The notes below the pieces were generated by a model that was given only the letters and a program-made list of their open reading frames with translations, did no database searches and was not told the DNA's origin. A stretch of 64,000 bases of DNA from Halichondria panicea. Taxonomy: Eukaryota; Porifera; Demospongiae; Suberitida; Halichondriidae. Below, piece by piece: positions 32,497 to 53,900 of the stretch. Position 1 is the first letter of the stretch. The number at the start of each line of letters is the position of its first letter. The stretch lies in NCBI RefSeq assembly GCF_963675165.1, contig NC_087388.1, positions 4,965,047 through 5,029,046 of the forward strand, written 5' to 3'. Made by a program: the position numbers and the translations under genes.

Positions 32497-35400
32497 ATGT
32501 ATGCAATGCATCAAACACGAATTCGAAGAGCAGCTGGATTCATTCTCTTCATTTGGTTTTGCCTGCAAGAACCAACTCCCTGCAGAGGTCAAGACTACCA
32601 GCTCATTTCAACCAGACTACAAGGAAATAACATTAACGTTCTGCAGCTCAGTTGCAGAGTTGTAATCGGTAGTGCTAGCCTCCAAGATGCTATGTTTTGG
32701 TTGAACTCCACAGTGACTGACCGTGAGCTGGATAATATTGCTGAGCTTCAACCTATGAGGATATCTGATAGCTTGAGTATTCGGATCAATAAAAATTACG
32801 AAGGCCGTTATTTATGTGGGCCCAATGAGAACACAGTGAGTACAGGAGTCCTGATAGTAGGTGAGTATAAATTATAATTATGCTATGGCACCTCCATAGA
32901 ACGGACACCATTGAGGAACAGCCTTTTGGCCGTTATAATTATATAAAGAGGTGGTCTTCTTTGGGAGTTTCAATTGCCAGCTATGTATGCGTCATTTCTT
33001 GTTGCAAATGAATCTTGGGGCTTTGCTAACTGCTCATGGCAAGCTTTGAAAAGGCTGTAGGGAGCTAGATTTTCACGATTGTGCAATCCCAGCAATAATT
33101 TTCTGTTCTGGAAGGCTATTATTAATTGCTAAAGCTGGTCGGAGGACTAGAAAGCTGCTCGTTACACGGAGTAGAGAGGTGGTCACTCCTGAAAGGTTGC
33201 TTTACATTGAAGTCATTGTAGTTTCAATCCGGACCTGAGCTTTTGGCCGTTATAAGCATGTACGTGGTTGCTCTTCGTAGGTGGTCATTAATGGAGGTTC
33301 CACTGTATAATTATAATAGTCATTATAGGTCTATACGCGCGTATACACCAAGTGAAATGTAACTTGATTTTGATTTTCCGGGTCACTTATTAATTTAATT
33401 ATGGTCCACTAATAATAATGTATGCATGTGTGGGTGAGTATAATAAGTATGTAGTTCAATAGGCATGCAATGCTTTCACAGTTTGTGTTCATACCGAAAA
33501 TCAAGCTTTTACACTTTTGTTCCATGTGCGATTTTCGTTCTCACTGAGCTTGCCTTAGGACACCCGATTAAGTGTAACAGCTTCAAAGTATATACACACT
33601 GGTTCACTGCATGCATGTCTTTCTCTGTTGTGATGCAGCATATCCCGATCCCACGTCGATAGTAATCCCTCCAGCAGAGCCAGAGAAAGTTGTTGCTGGT
33701 AACACTGCAACGTTAAACCCACTGGTGTGTCCTGGGAAATTAATTCAACAGTACTTCATTGACTGGAAAAGAAATGGAACTTCAGAAACCATCGCAAAAA
33801 TCCAAGGTCCTCGGCCAAATCCGTCAATTTTTAATCCTGACCCGAGGTACTCAGTGGATAGAGACATTTTTTCACTGACAATTCAATCGGTATCGTTTCA
33901 AGACCGAGGTGTGTACTTGGGAGTTGTGGGTGTGGCTGATCCGGAAGGGCAGGAAATGGAGGACACACGGACAGCGAGACAAGGCGTGACACTGGAGGTG
34001 TACGGTAAAAAAATTATGAGCTGAGAATTTTCAGTTTGGTGAACTTATTAGCATCATCACACAATATAGAGAAAAAATATCCTTTACAATTTATAAGTGC
34101 ACTTCCTCTATAAAAGTCCCTTTAGTCTGGATGCCAAATCTATTGTGTTTCCTTCTCAAATACAGTACCACCAGCTTTCATTGAGTCACCACAAGATCAG
34201 ATTATCTCTTTGATGACTGATAGCGCAGTCACATTTTCATGCATTGTCGAGGGCTACCCTAAACCAACAATAACCTGGCAACACAACGATGAAGATGTCT
34301 CGACTAGTGACAAGTATATATTATACGAGGTGTCTACAAGCTCATTTGAAACTGAATTGTTTGTGGTAAATAGCACTTTAATGTTACTTAACCCTGACAA
34401 CTTGGCCAGTGGAACTGTCAAGTGTATTGCAGTTGTTTTAATGGACAGGGAATCACTAGTGGGCAGTGCAAAAGCTGACTTATCTGTACTTGGTAAGTTC
34501 TTTGAGCAATTAATATTGACCACAGCGTGGTAAACTTTAAAGGGTTGCTGATTGTATAGCCAGATGTCTTCCAATGATCGCTTTAAGTTAATGATTGTGC
34601 ATTAATGTAATTATTATGACCGTCCTATGTTTTATGTTTCACACAATATTCATAATCTCTGCAGGGCTAGTTAAAGATGTGACTCCATTCATTTCTATCG
34701 TTCAGTCGGATCGTGTTGTCTACACGGTGGAGCTCTATAAGCAGATACCAGCTGAGGTCCAGTTCTATTTACAGTACACAGAGGGACAGTCTGGCATGAT
34801 AACGTACAACACAACTATTCTGAATCGCTTCAGCCAGGCAACCACTATTCGATTTGAAGACACGGTAAACTATCGACAGTTTCGAATCGCTGTAGCTCTT
34901 GTGTCTGGGTTAACAATAGGACCTCTCAAAGGAAGTGAAATCATTTATGGTATGCAGACACGCTATTTTGTGCCAAAGTTATGCAGTAAACAGGTGTTTT
35001 AGTTGGGGAGCTACCATACAGCGGGAAATGTTTGTGAGGTGCTATTTTAGGGAAGACGGTTAACGTGAAAATTAAAACCTCCCACAGACCGGTACTTCAC
35101 ATGCAAAGCTATTGGTGGGTGCGGTTTTCTGGCATTGATTAAACGCGAATATTAGAACTCACGAAAACTTCTGCCAGAGATACAAAAGAAAGGGGATTGG
35201 AAACGACCGCCCACGCCCTATGTAAAAGGACTGACATCCGGTGAAGCACTCCGTGTAATTATTGCGCTCGCAAATAATTACATGGAAAAGTTTTATATCC
35301 CTGGTTTCTAGCTCTCCTATCCACTAGAGATCACTCAGGGCCTGGGAGATACTTGAGAGAAGTAAGCTTATACCACTGACAAGCTCTAAGTCCTTTGTCT

Positions 35401-36442
35401 TTACTCTGTTTCCAATTTTTTTGAGTTTAGCTTGAATTACTCTATGTCAACTTTTCTCTGTCCCTCCTGTGAAGTCAAAACAGCAAAGGACATTGCTTGA
35501 CTTGGTTATTATGTATCTAAGTGCTACATAGAATGGCTTCATGCTATAAATAAGCTGTACTGTTCATAAACGTTTGCAGTATAGTCCTTCAAACTGCTTT
35601 AGTATACTTTTAGACACGCCACGGGCCTGTCCCTCCTACGACTTCATAGTAAAGGCTATTTCTTCTTGCATAGCATTTATTTGTCTAGTAATAGTGGCTG
35701 CATGGCTTAGTCGACTTTTTAGAGCTAAATTCTCTTTACTTTTTAGAAAAATCAACATTAAAAATGATCAATTTCACTGTTTCTATGTACAGCACATTGT
35801 AGAGCAGTCAAGACTGGTAATGAGCATGCTGACTATAAATATAATCCTTTGTAGTTTTAGCCACGCCCTATAACGCGGAATGCTTCACGCAAAAATTTCG
35901 TAAAAATTTCGTTTCCAATCCCCTTTCTTTTGTATCTCTGCTTCTGCTGAGGGCTCTCAATAGCGAAAATGTGCACCTTCGAAAATTTCCGCTATACGGC
36001 TACAGTAGCTTAATGTGTAACAAGTGCATGTATATCTTGCTATTATTATGCTTTTCATTATCCAAACTCCACAGATATCTCTAAGCCTTCCGAGTTAAAT
36101 TTTCTCCTCGTGATGTACTTGGTGCCAGCTGTAGCAATTATACTCGGTCTGATAATCGCTTCTGTAGTGGTGTGTGCAGTATTTTGTCGAGGACCGTGCT
36201 CTTTGTGTTGCCTGAGATACCTGCCACCTTCCGCAGCAAGGAGTGCAATTGAAGACTACAAAAAACATAGAATCAATTGTGGCTGCTGCTCCAAACAAAA
36301 TACTGCAATTGAAATGCGTGCTGGAGGTCCACCACTAATGGAAATGCGTGCTGGAGGTCCACCACCTCAACCGAGCATTTTCTGTCTGCAATTTCACTTC
36401 AAAGATAATGAAGAAGATATAGCTTTTTTTGAAAGGGTTTAA
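32497..36442 (+). CDS. Single-pass immunoglobulin-like cell-surface receptor, 569 aa
   Basis: Exons 32497-32860, 33639-34004, 34166-34492, 34665-34949 and 36075-36442. All introns are phase 1, the pattern of Ig-domain exon shuffling. A signal peptide (GFILFIWFCLQ) leads into domain 1 (LSCRVV to YLCGP). Domain 2 has a core Cys in LVCPGK but VYLGVVG where the second Cys should be. Domain 3 is a standard I-set-like Ig (VTFSCIVEGYPKPTITWQ to TVKCIAV). Domain 4 is beta-rich without a Cys pair, possibly FN3-like. A transmembrane helix (LVPAVAIILGLIIASVVVCA) precedes a Cys-rich juxtamembrane stretch and a tail with a direct repeat of MRAGGPP. No kinase or ITIM-type motif is visible. Likely adhesion or recognition; ligand unknown. 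Intron 4 contains a nested transposon. Confidence 0.85.
35020..36000. mobile_element. Nested pair of MITEs in Ig-receptor intron 4
   Basis: The inner element, 35175-35940, has perfect 32-bp inverted ends starting CAGAGATACAAAAGAAAGGG and a 7-bp direct repeat CTTCTGC on both flanks. It sits inside an older element whose ends (GCGGGAAATGTTTGTGAGGT near 35029 and its diverged complement near 35985) belong to the ACCGTATAGCG family also seen at 56451-56688. Confidence 0.85.
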
Positions 36443-38700
36443 GTTGTGTTGTTTTTTAAGTTTCTTAGTTACTGTATGTAAATGTTGTTTGTTAAATTAT
36501 TTGTAGCTTTTAAATTATACAGTAGACTCTCGTTAATCTGTGCAGCTTGGCCAGAATAGCGAGGTGGCTGCAGCTCAGGAAATAGCCGCGGCTTAAAAAC
36601 GAATTTATCTCGAATCTAATGACTACATGTACTTGTTGGCTTCAAGAGTTAGAAAGAGCTGCTAAAGAAGCTAGCTATTTTATGCACTTGTCAAAGTAAT
36701 GCCCCACCTCCCCCCTACCGGGGGTATGTTGGGGATTAGACTTGAATTTGCTCCCCTACCTAGGGGACTTAGACAGATGCATGAATTGGGTCAAAGGTCA
36801 ATTAAAGATCACATGATATCTGCCCACACTCTTCCTTCCAACACGTATACAGTGACAGCAAAATTAATCCTGAAGCAATCTCTGCCTTGACTTCACTAGC
36901 TCTATAGGAGTAAGCTTATAGCTGTCAATGTAAGAACATATTTATATAGTGATTCTGTACTTGTTATCTTCTCGCTACAGTGAAACCATGAAGAAATAGC
37001 TATAGTGTGATACAATGCAGGTCTAATCCCCACATAACCCCCATGTTGCACCAGGGGATTAGACCAAATAAACATGCCCAAAGGTAGGGGTATTAGATCA
37101 TGTGATTGGTCTAATCCCCACCTATCCCCGGTAGGGGGGGATGGGGCCAGAGGAGGTTGGTCACGATTGTTAATTAATCTTCTAATTTTCTTTGTAACCT
37201 CTAATTCCTACAGTAAATGCACAGAAGCCATTGAAGGAACCCCAACCTACCCAACCCGCTGAGTCAGCACTTTTATCTTATTTTGGCATTCTTGAGCGTT
37301 TATCTGTCTTGTATTACGTCTCCTGTTAGTCTATGAGTCGTAGTAGTCTTAATTAAACTATCTTTGCTACACCTGCTATATTAAAACAGAAGTCAAAGAA
37401 ACAAGGAAAGTGCAGCAACAACTGGAACTTTGTGACTAATCTTAGTTTCTGCCTTATTACTTCGAGAGAGTAGTGTACCAATAGATGTATTTATTTCTTA
37501 AAAGTTCTTAGAAGTTACTGAAAGTAATTATTGAAGCAATCTGAAAGCCTCTGTTGAAAAGAAACAAGAAAGATTGGAGAGAATTCCAGGGACAACAATG
37601 CAAAACTATTAAATTGCAAGAACTAATTCAATTTGCACACGAAACAAGACAATAGTAATCTACTGTATTATTTAGAAGCTATCAACAGAGTTGTATCATA
37701 GATTTATAGTTGTATGGCCTTAAATCTACATCACACTAAAAACGAATTATTTAGACCAAATGAAATTGACAGAAGAGTTGCTTTTAAAGATCAAGAAACA
37801 GATACAAGCGTAAGGTGGACATTGATGAGAGTTCTGAAACATGATACAATATATACTGTACGAAAGAAAAGATAGCATGGTTACTTTAAATCCAAAAGAA
37901 CTCTCTGAAGCAGGAGACATCATACTATTATAGGGACATCATAAAGATATACATTACAGAAACATTATAAACTTCATAATAGATATTAAATTGTTACAAT
38001 GTTAACTCCTGAGTCCTGAGTGTCCATTTCATACTTTTTTAAAAGAGAATAGACCAAGCGGTTCAGCAGATATGCTAACTTTAAGATCATTTCCGGTATT
38101 AACAACAAATTTCATAAGTCCCGCCCAAGTACATTAAAATGCGGTAAATTTTTGTACGAATTTTTCCCTGACTAGTGTTCTTCAAAACGCTGTATCTCTG
38201 CATTCGCTTGACCAAATCCAGTGCAGTAAAGTTTTTCCTAGAGTGTTCAAAAGAGATAGTAATACATAGGAGTTAGAAATAGCAAAAATAAAAATTGGTC
38301 TGACATCGCTACTTCGAGTATGACAGTTTTAAGACAGAAGAGGCTCTCATCTACGTCTAGGATGGTCCTATAGCGGGGTTGTCTTTGCAAGTAGCAGTTT
38401 GAGGCACCATACACTTCCCCAGATCCAAGGTAAGACATCCTGACCATACAACCGTCATAGAGGTAGATGAGAGCCTCTTTTGGCTTCAGACTAGTGTGAA
38501 AGCCTTCTGGAACAACGCAATAGAGAGCTAAGCTGATGTACAAAGATTGAAAATAGATGAGAGAAAGAAAAAAGGGGATTCCCCATATTCTGGAGAATAA
38601 ACTAACGCATGCGCACTATCACCATGCAATAGGTACCAGGCCGTATTTTAATCTGCCTGGAATCGAGGCTAGACTATGCTACGCTAGTGTGATTGAACTG
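36443..38700. other. Intergenic; repeats, no gene supported
   Basis: Contains text shared with 48655-48780 (GCTTGGCCAGAATAGCGAGG at about 36546), an element with inverted ends at 36701-37147 (GCCCCACCTCCCCCCTACCG at the left), and a hairpin made by GAAGAGGCTCTCATCTAC (about 38337) and its complement (about 38463). A minus-strand open frame across 38247-38543 has no recognisable match and no partner exons. The stretch 37263-38180 shows nothing. Confidence 0.55.
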
Positions 38701-38702
38701 CA

Positions 38703-39444
38703 GACACACCCCTATTCCTGGATGTAGATCTAATGCGCATGCGCGCTCAATACCAATCCATTTTGAAGAAAATCAGAATCACCTTTGTTGAGGTCCAGGT
38801 AAGCCACAAACCAACCTTTTCTGATAATTACATTATTTTCAATTTGTATTATTCGTTACTGTGTTTAATCAACTGCTAACACCTATTCTGTCAATTTGAA
38901 TTCATAATTATTGAAAATTATTAACCTCTCTAATACTTGTGAGCGAAAGCAAAAACATGGCGAGAGGCATTAGCACAGCGCCAGCTTGAACACTAGTTTT
39001 ACTCATGATTTATGAACACAATTAAACACTCAATTACCAAGGCCCACAAAAACATTTGCAACTAGTGTTCAAGCTGGCGCTGTGCTAATGCCTCTCGCCA
39101 TGTTTTTGCTTTCGCTAGAGTGTTATATTAGTATTAAAGTTATATAAAGTCACTGAGAAGAAAAGACTTATTTACATGCATCTATTGTTGTATTATGTGG
39201 CTTACCAGGACCTCAAGAAAGAAGAAAATTGATTCTTCCAGGATCTGTAGTTCAGTGTATATAATATCTAAGACCTGTGTACATGCATATTGTTATCTAT
39301 ATTGTTATATGGTAGTGTTTTGTGGCTTACCAGGCCCTCAAGACAAAGATGATTCTGCCAGGAGGATCTTGGATATTATTTTCTCACACATGGGAATGAG
39401 CGCGCATGCGCATTACATCCACAGGAATAATTAAAGGGTGTGTC
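38703..39444. mobile_element. 742-bp MITE with a 57-bp perfect hairpin core
   Basis: Outer inverted ends begin GACACACCC and include GGATGTA, then AATGCGCATGCGCGCTCA. Further inward, TGGCTTACC-AGG-CCTCAA text is inverted (38805-38820 against 39197-39345). At the centre, 38942-38998 and 39060-39116 are exact reverse complements (57 bp, loop 61 nt). No coding potential. Confidence 0.85.
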
Positions 39445-39479
39445 CAAAGAGATCAATTTCACAAATGGCTACTGCTAGC

Positions 39480-39835
39480 TAGCTGTTTTAACATATATTT
39501 TCTGAGTATTGTAGCTAACAAAAAGCTAGCGCTTTAGTGCAAGGCTAACTCATATGTTGAATAGAAAGTTTGTGCGGACAGATGATGCTATGAAAGATTC
39601 TGAAGAGACTGCAACAGCCTTCAATGTGAGTCAAACTAGCCATAACTCGAGAAAGAAGCTTTAGTTTGCTAATCCACGAATCAAAATCCAAGAAAACGTG
39701 GCTAGAAGCCTATAGAAGCTGTTAGTTTTCGTTACATTGCAACCGTTGAGCAGTTATAGCTGGAATACACACACACACACAGTCAGCTTTACCATATCCC
39801 TCGTGCGGCTACGCCTCGAGGCATAATAATGTAAA
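39480..39835. repeat. Dispersed repeat family copy
   Basis: Contains AGCCATAACTCGAGAAAGAA, AACGTGGCTAGAAGCCTATA and the end CGAGGCATAATAATG, like the copies at 10030-10380 and 17660-17815. Confidence 0.65.
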
Positions 39836-40003
39836 AATTGCTAGGATTGGCCAGGGGAACACCAAAAAAAGCGTAGAAACCAGAGCATAACTCCAATCTG
39901 TTACGTCATTCATGTGTACCTTGAGTTAAACATAATCATGAGAACAGTTCAGAGGAGGACAAAAACTATAATTTTTCTAATAATTATTATAGCTGGTTCA
40001 TAA

Positions 40004-49396
<9,393 letters not shown>

Positions 49397-50703
49397 CGTT
49401 TGAGAGCACTGAAAGTTTGCAGAAAGTGTCTGTTCTTGTCAAGTCCTCTTATTACAATAATAGCCTCTCCTTGCCTCTAGCTCTCCAGTCGACCAGCATA
49501 ATTATGTGCCAGGCCGCACTTCATTAGGAGGCCATGCCTGATGCGGTGAAGGAGGCTGACCGCTTGACGACCTTGTGTGCACATGGATAACATTAATTAT
49601 GCCAAAAACCAGTGACACTGTATGATGAGTCAGTGTAAGAATAGAGATCTAGTGGACTGCATACCATAATTATTGAATGTATGCTTGGTTAATTAACAAC
49701 CATGCGCATGCATGCAAGTCACCGTTTAATAATATATATCGCATAGCGGGTTATAATTATTTCGAGAGTATAGACTATAAACTTTTGCAGAATGACGGAG
49801 ATGTTTTTTTCGTGGATTTAATATTCAAAGAATAGCATTCTGCAGCATGCATGCATGCATGTGTGCGATAATGAGTATAAATGTTCGCGGTACATGCATG
49901 GTTAATCAGCGAAAACCGCGAACATTTATGCCCTAAGAGTACATATAGAGGCCTATACACGCTATAATTTATACGGTATATCTAACCTTAAATCCAGGCC
50001 GATTTAAATAGGCCTGGAATCGAGGCTACACTGTCAGTATAGGGATTATCATGACACGCCTGCGCCTGCATGTCCTGCATGCTTTTCAGGTCGATCGTGG
50101 AGGTGTACTGAAATAACATTCGAAATAAAATTCACAGTTCGAGAGGCTCCAGTGTGCGTGGTGTCACGCCAAGATTCTAAAGAACGTGAACTCATATCTA
50201 GTTTCTAACTCTATTCTAGAACAAACTATCATGCGTGCGCTGTAGGGTAGATTAGTTTTATAGGTGTCATGTTTTACTATTAATGCATGGAAATGCATGG
50301 GTGACTGTATAATTATGCAGTCATCAAAGACAATGATATAATACATGATAGCGCATGCGCGGTTATTACAGCCGACACTGGAATTGAGGCTACTTATTTG
50401 TGTAAGACTCAGTCTCATAAATCAGCTGCACCTCACGGAGAGGAACTAATAATTACTGTACAAGCCTGACAAAGATACATATAAAATGCATGCCTGATGT
50501 AACCCACAATCTGCGACACTCAATTATATGCGACATTTCTGAATCAATATTTTGCCCCTTATATAGCACCATAATTATTGTTTTGTGTGCAACATAGTCT
50601 CTTGCAGAATGTTTAAGTGTCGCTTTAAATCGAGGTATTAAGGTATACATGGAGCGTGGACCATGAATTAACTCACGTCTCCTTGAGCTGATTCATGAGA
50701 CTA
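49397..50703. other. Intergenic with short palindromic elements
   Basis: Holds the promoter side of the protease gene, TAGCCTCGAT-type mini-elements at about 49515 and 49993-50027, a GCGAACATTTATG inverted pair at about 49880-49930, and a GCGCATGCGC palindrome at about 50352. No gene seen. Confidence 0.5.
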
Positions 50704-50741
50704 TATAACACATTCACTGTTAAAAGTTCCCTTTCTCTTTT
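50704..50741 (+). repeat. Left terminal inverted repeat
   Basis: Begins TATAACACATTCACTGTTAA and ends CTTTCTCTTTT. One mismatch to the right end (C for T after AGTTCC). Confidence 0.9.
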
Positions 50742-50959
50742 GCAGGATCAGAATAGAATTCACTGTATTATTAGTTAAGTGAAACAAAAATTGTTTGATT
50801 TTTTGTCTATTTGTAAATCTTATCTGCATTGTTATGTTATTGTTGTATTCCATGGTTGTGTTAACTTGTTTTTATTGACTCTGTTTAGCATACTAGATTT
50901 GGAGAAGCTAACAGAGATATATTTTGTATCACGATAAACAGAATGAAATATACACAACA

Positions 50960-53900
50960 TTAGGTGTTACTTTGCTTTAGCTCTTGGTATACACTCTTTA
51001 AATGTTCTATTGTCTTTTTACGTAGATGACCGGTGGACGTCAACTGGAAATCGTACAAGAGTATTGAGGATTTCGTGACTGAATCTTCCCACTCAATTCG
51101 CTTCCTCTTGTTTTCTGGATCCTGTCTTCTTGCCACTTTCCATTTGCTGTTGTACTTCCCTTCCATCCAGACAACTCCTACCTCTGAATCTGAGATCGAT
51201 CGAAGTTGAGCAATCCATGGCTCGATGTTACTGCTTGGACAGCTTCTGACTGCCAGCAACTGATCAATCTTGAGACCTGCTAAATCCTGCACCTCCCTAA
51301 CGTCTGTCCGTGATTGCTTTCGGTAGGCCCCAGTGTACACCTGTATGACATTGAATTTGAAGGTAGATACCATGTGAACAAAGCAACCTAAATTTAGGAA
51401 GCCTACTCAGTGACCTAAATTTAGGGATGGTATAATTTGTGTGTGTGCATGCACACATTGACCTAAATTTAGGGAATTGTGTGTATATACTTATACATTA
51501 CGTATATACCTAAGTTGAAGAATTATGCAAAGTGACCTAAATTTAGGTTATTATAAATTTAGGGAAAGTGCAATAGGTGTGCTGAACTGTCGTATAATTA
51601 TTGCTTACATTGCACTCTTCATTCTCTGCAGCAAATAGAGCTTGAAGCTGGGTATTCTGAGGCGCATCACAGCTCATATCTGCTGATCCTGAGGCTGGGA
51701 GTTGGGCCAGTTGACGAACTGTGTAATAATTATTAGAATATAAGTGATATACGTAATGTAAAGTATATTATGGTGTTACGTATATAATTCTGATTGAAAT
51801 GAGAGTTTGCTCACCTTCTTGGAGATGTAGCAAGGGCCAGGGGGTAATTCCAAATTCATCATCAGAGTAGACAGCGTCCATATCAAATTGCTCCCACCAA
51901 ATACGAGCATCATCAGAGATCCAAGAATAAAACTTTGGAATATCTATGTGTAGACGTGGCAGGTCTATCTTGTTGTCAGACAGGTGAACTCTATTTGGAA
52001 TGCCACATGGAATCTCCTGCACAGTAAACATTTTGCATGTAAAGTTAAAAAAGTGTAATTTGATCTATACGAATGCATGAGCTTAATTTATAGCCATAAG
52101 AGGTGTAGGTCGATAAATACATTGTCCATTTTTGTTACAGTAAAATGCACGAATCAGCGAAAATTTAACCCTCAAAAATGTTACGCTATATAGTGCAAAA
52201 TCCAAATTTTTATGAACATAATAGGCACATTAATTTTTTAAAGAATTCAAGAATCGAATGGGTGTATTATCAGGGCCTAGAGAGCTGTAGAATATACTTA
52301 TGGTTCGAACTTCAGCGTCTGTAAAAAACTGCTATTAATTATTATAACAACTGCATACACCCTAACACAAAGTGTGTTGCCATACATAATGTAGTATGCA
52401 TGTGCTTGTACGGTATTTATTATGATCACTGACAAAAAAACGTTATTACATGCGGACTTGCCAGAAGTAGTTTCACTGCTACATCAGCATTGCACCAAGC
52501 ATCACTGCTCCAATGCCGAAAATACATCACAGCTTTCCCATCTTCTAAAAAGAATTTGAAGCAATGTGGAAGAGAGTGACCATTTAGTCCGTCAATACAA
52601 GGTTCCAGCCACGACCTCACATCAGAAATAGTATTGAGTACCTCAACCGTTGGGGTAGGTGTGCTTGACTGTGTAATCTGCTTTTGGAGATCTGTACAAT
52701 TATACATGCAACAATAATTATGTAATGTCACAATCAATTCAAAACCAACCTTAATAAATTTATAATTTATAGGAAGTATAATTATAGCTATAATTATAAT
52801 TGACCACCATGCATAATACCTACATACTACATGTATAATTATGAATGCATAATTATTACCTGGTAAAGATTCAGCTCCTTTTAGAGTGAGCTGCTTAGAT
52901 ATCCTTGAGAAAAGCTGGTCAATGTCCTCATGAGTATGACCAACAGGTAGGAAGTTTACCCGCACCTATTATAGCACAATGTATACAGTGTCATATGCAT
53001 GCATGGGCAACCATGCATTGACAATGTGTGCATGAATGATTATAATTATAGTCATTAGGGCAGGGCAGTGCATGCAGTTGCTAGCCTCGAGACCAGCCGT
53101 TCGTTATCTGAAAGAACGCCTGGTCAAGTTCTAATGTACAACTTGTCTAGCTGAGTCAGCGTTTTATAGCATCATAATGATATTCATGGGTAATACACCT
53201 TGTGCGGGCAATTACCGGTCCAAGAAATTCCTGGACCATAGAACGAGTGCTACATTGGAACTTGACCAGGCGTTCTTTCAGATAACGAACGGCTGGTCTC
53301 GAGGCTATGCAGTTGCTATGTAATAATTACTATAATGATACCTTAGTGAATATCTTTCGTTCTACCAACAATGCGCAAAACCCCAGGAAGAACTTGTTTT
53401 TGTTTTCTTTTGCTGTATTGTCCAGTTGGATGTTGAGAACTGGTGGGAGATGATCTAGAGCAATCAAGGATTTGAGCAGCACATGAATCGTAACGTTGCA
53501 GTCATGAGGGAATTGCAGCATGTCAATGTAGACGTGAGCTAACTTTCCATGAGGTGCCCGGGTGTGTACTAGCACTCCAGTGACGTGTGTTCTGAGAGGA
53601 AGCAATCCCTGCACAGACTTTGGGATCTTTGCGAGGCGAGGAAGATTGGTCTTGTGCTGATCCATGCCATCAATGATGATGGTAACACTGTGTTGTGGAT
53701 TTGTTCTAGATTTTTCCCGATGACCATAATACTTCCGCCTTTCTTGCCTGTCACCATAATAATAATAGCAAGATGGAATAAAATTCGTATGCATATAATT
53801 GTGAGTCCTATGCACCCATGCATAATTACGTTTTGGATGTATAATTATGCACATGGGACGAGTAATTTAGGTACATTTACTTGCTGTCTGACTAAAGGCA

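Noticed and set aside
38247..38543. 98-codon minus-strand frame in the intergenic region
   Set aside because: Some protein-like text, but it spans a hairpin, has no partner exons or recognisable family, and I cannot support it as a gene.
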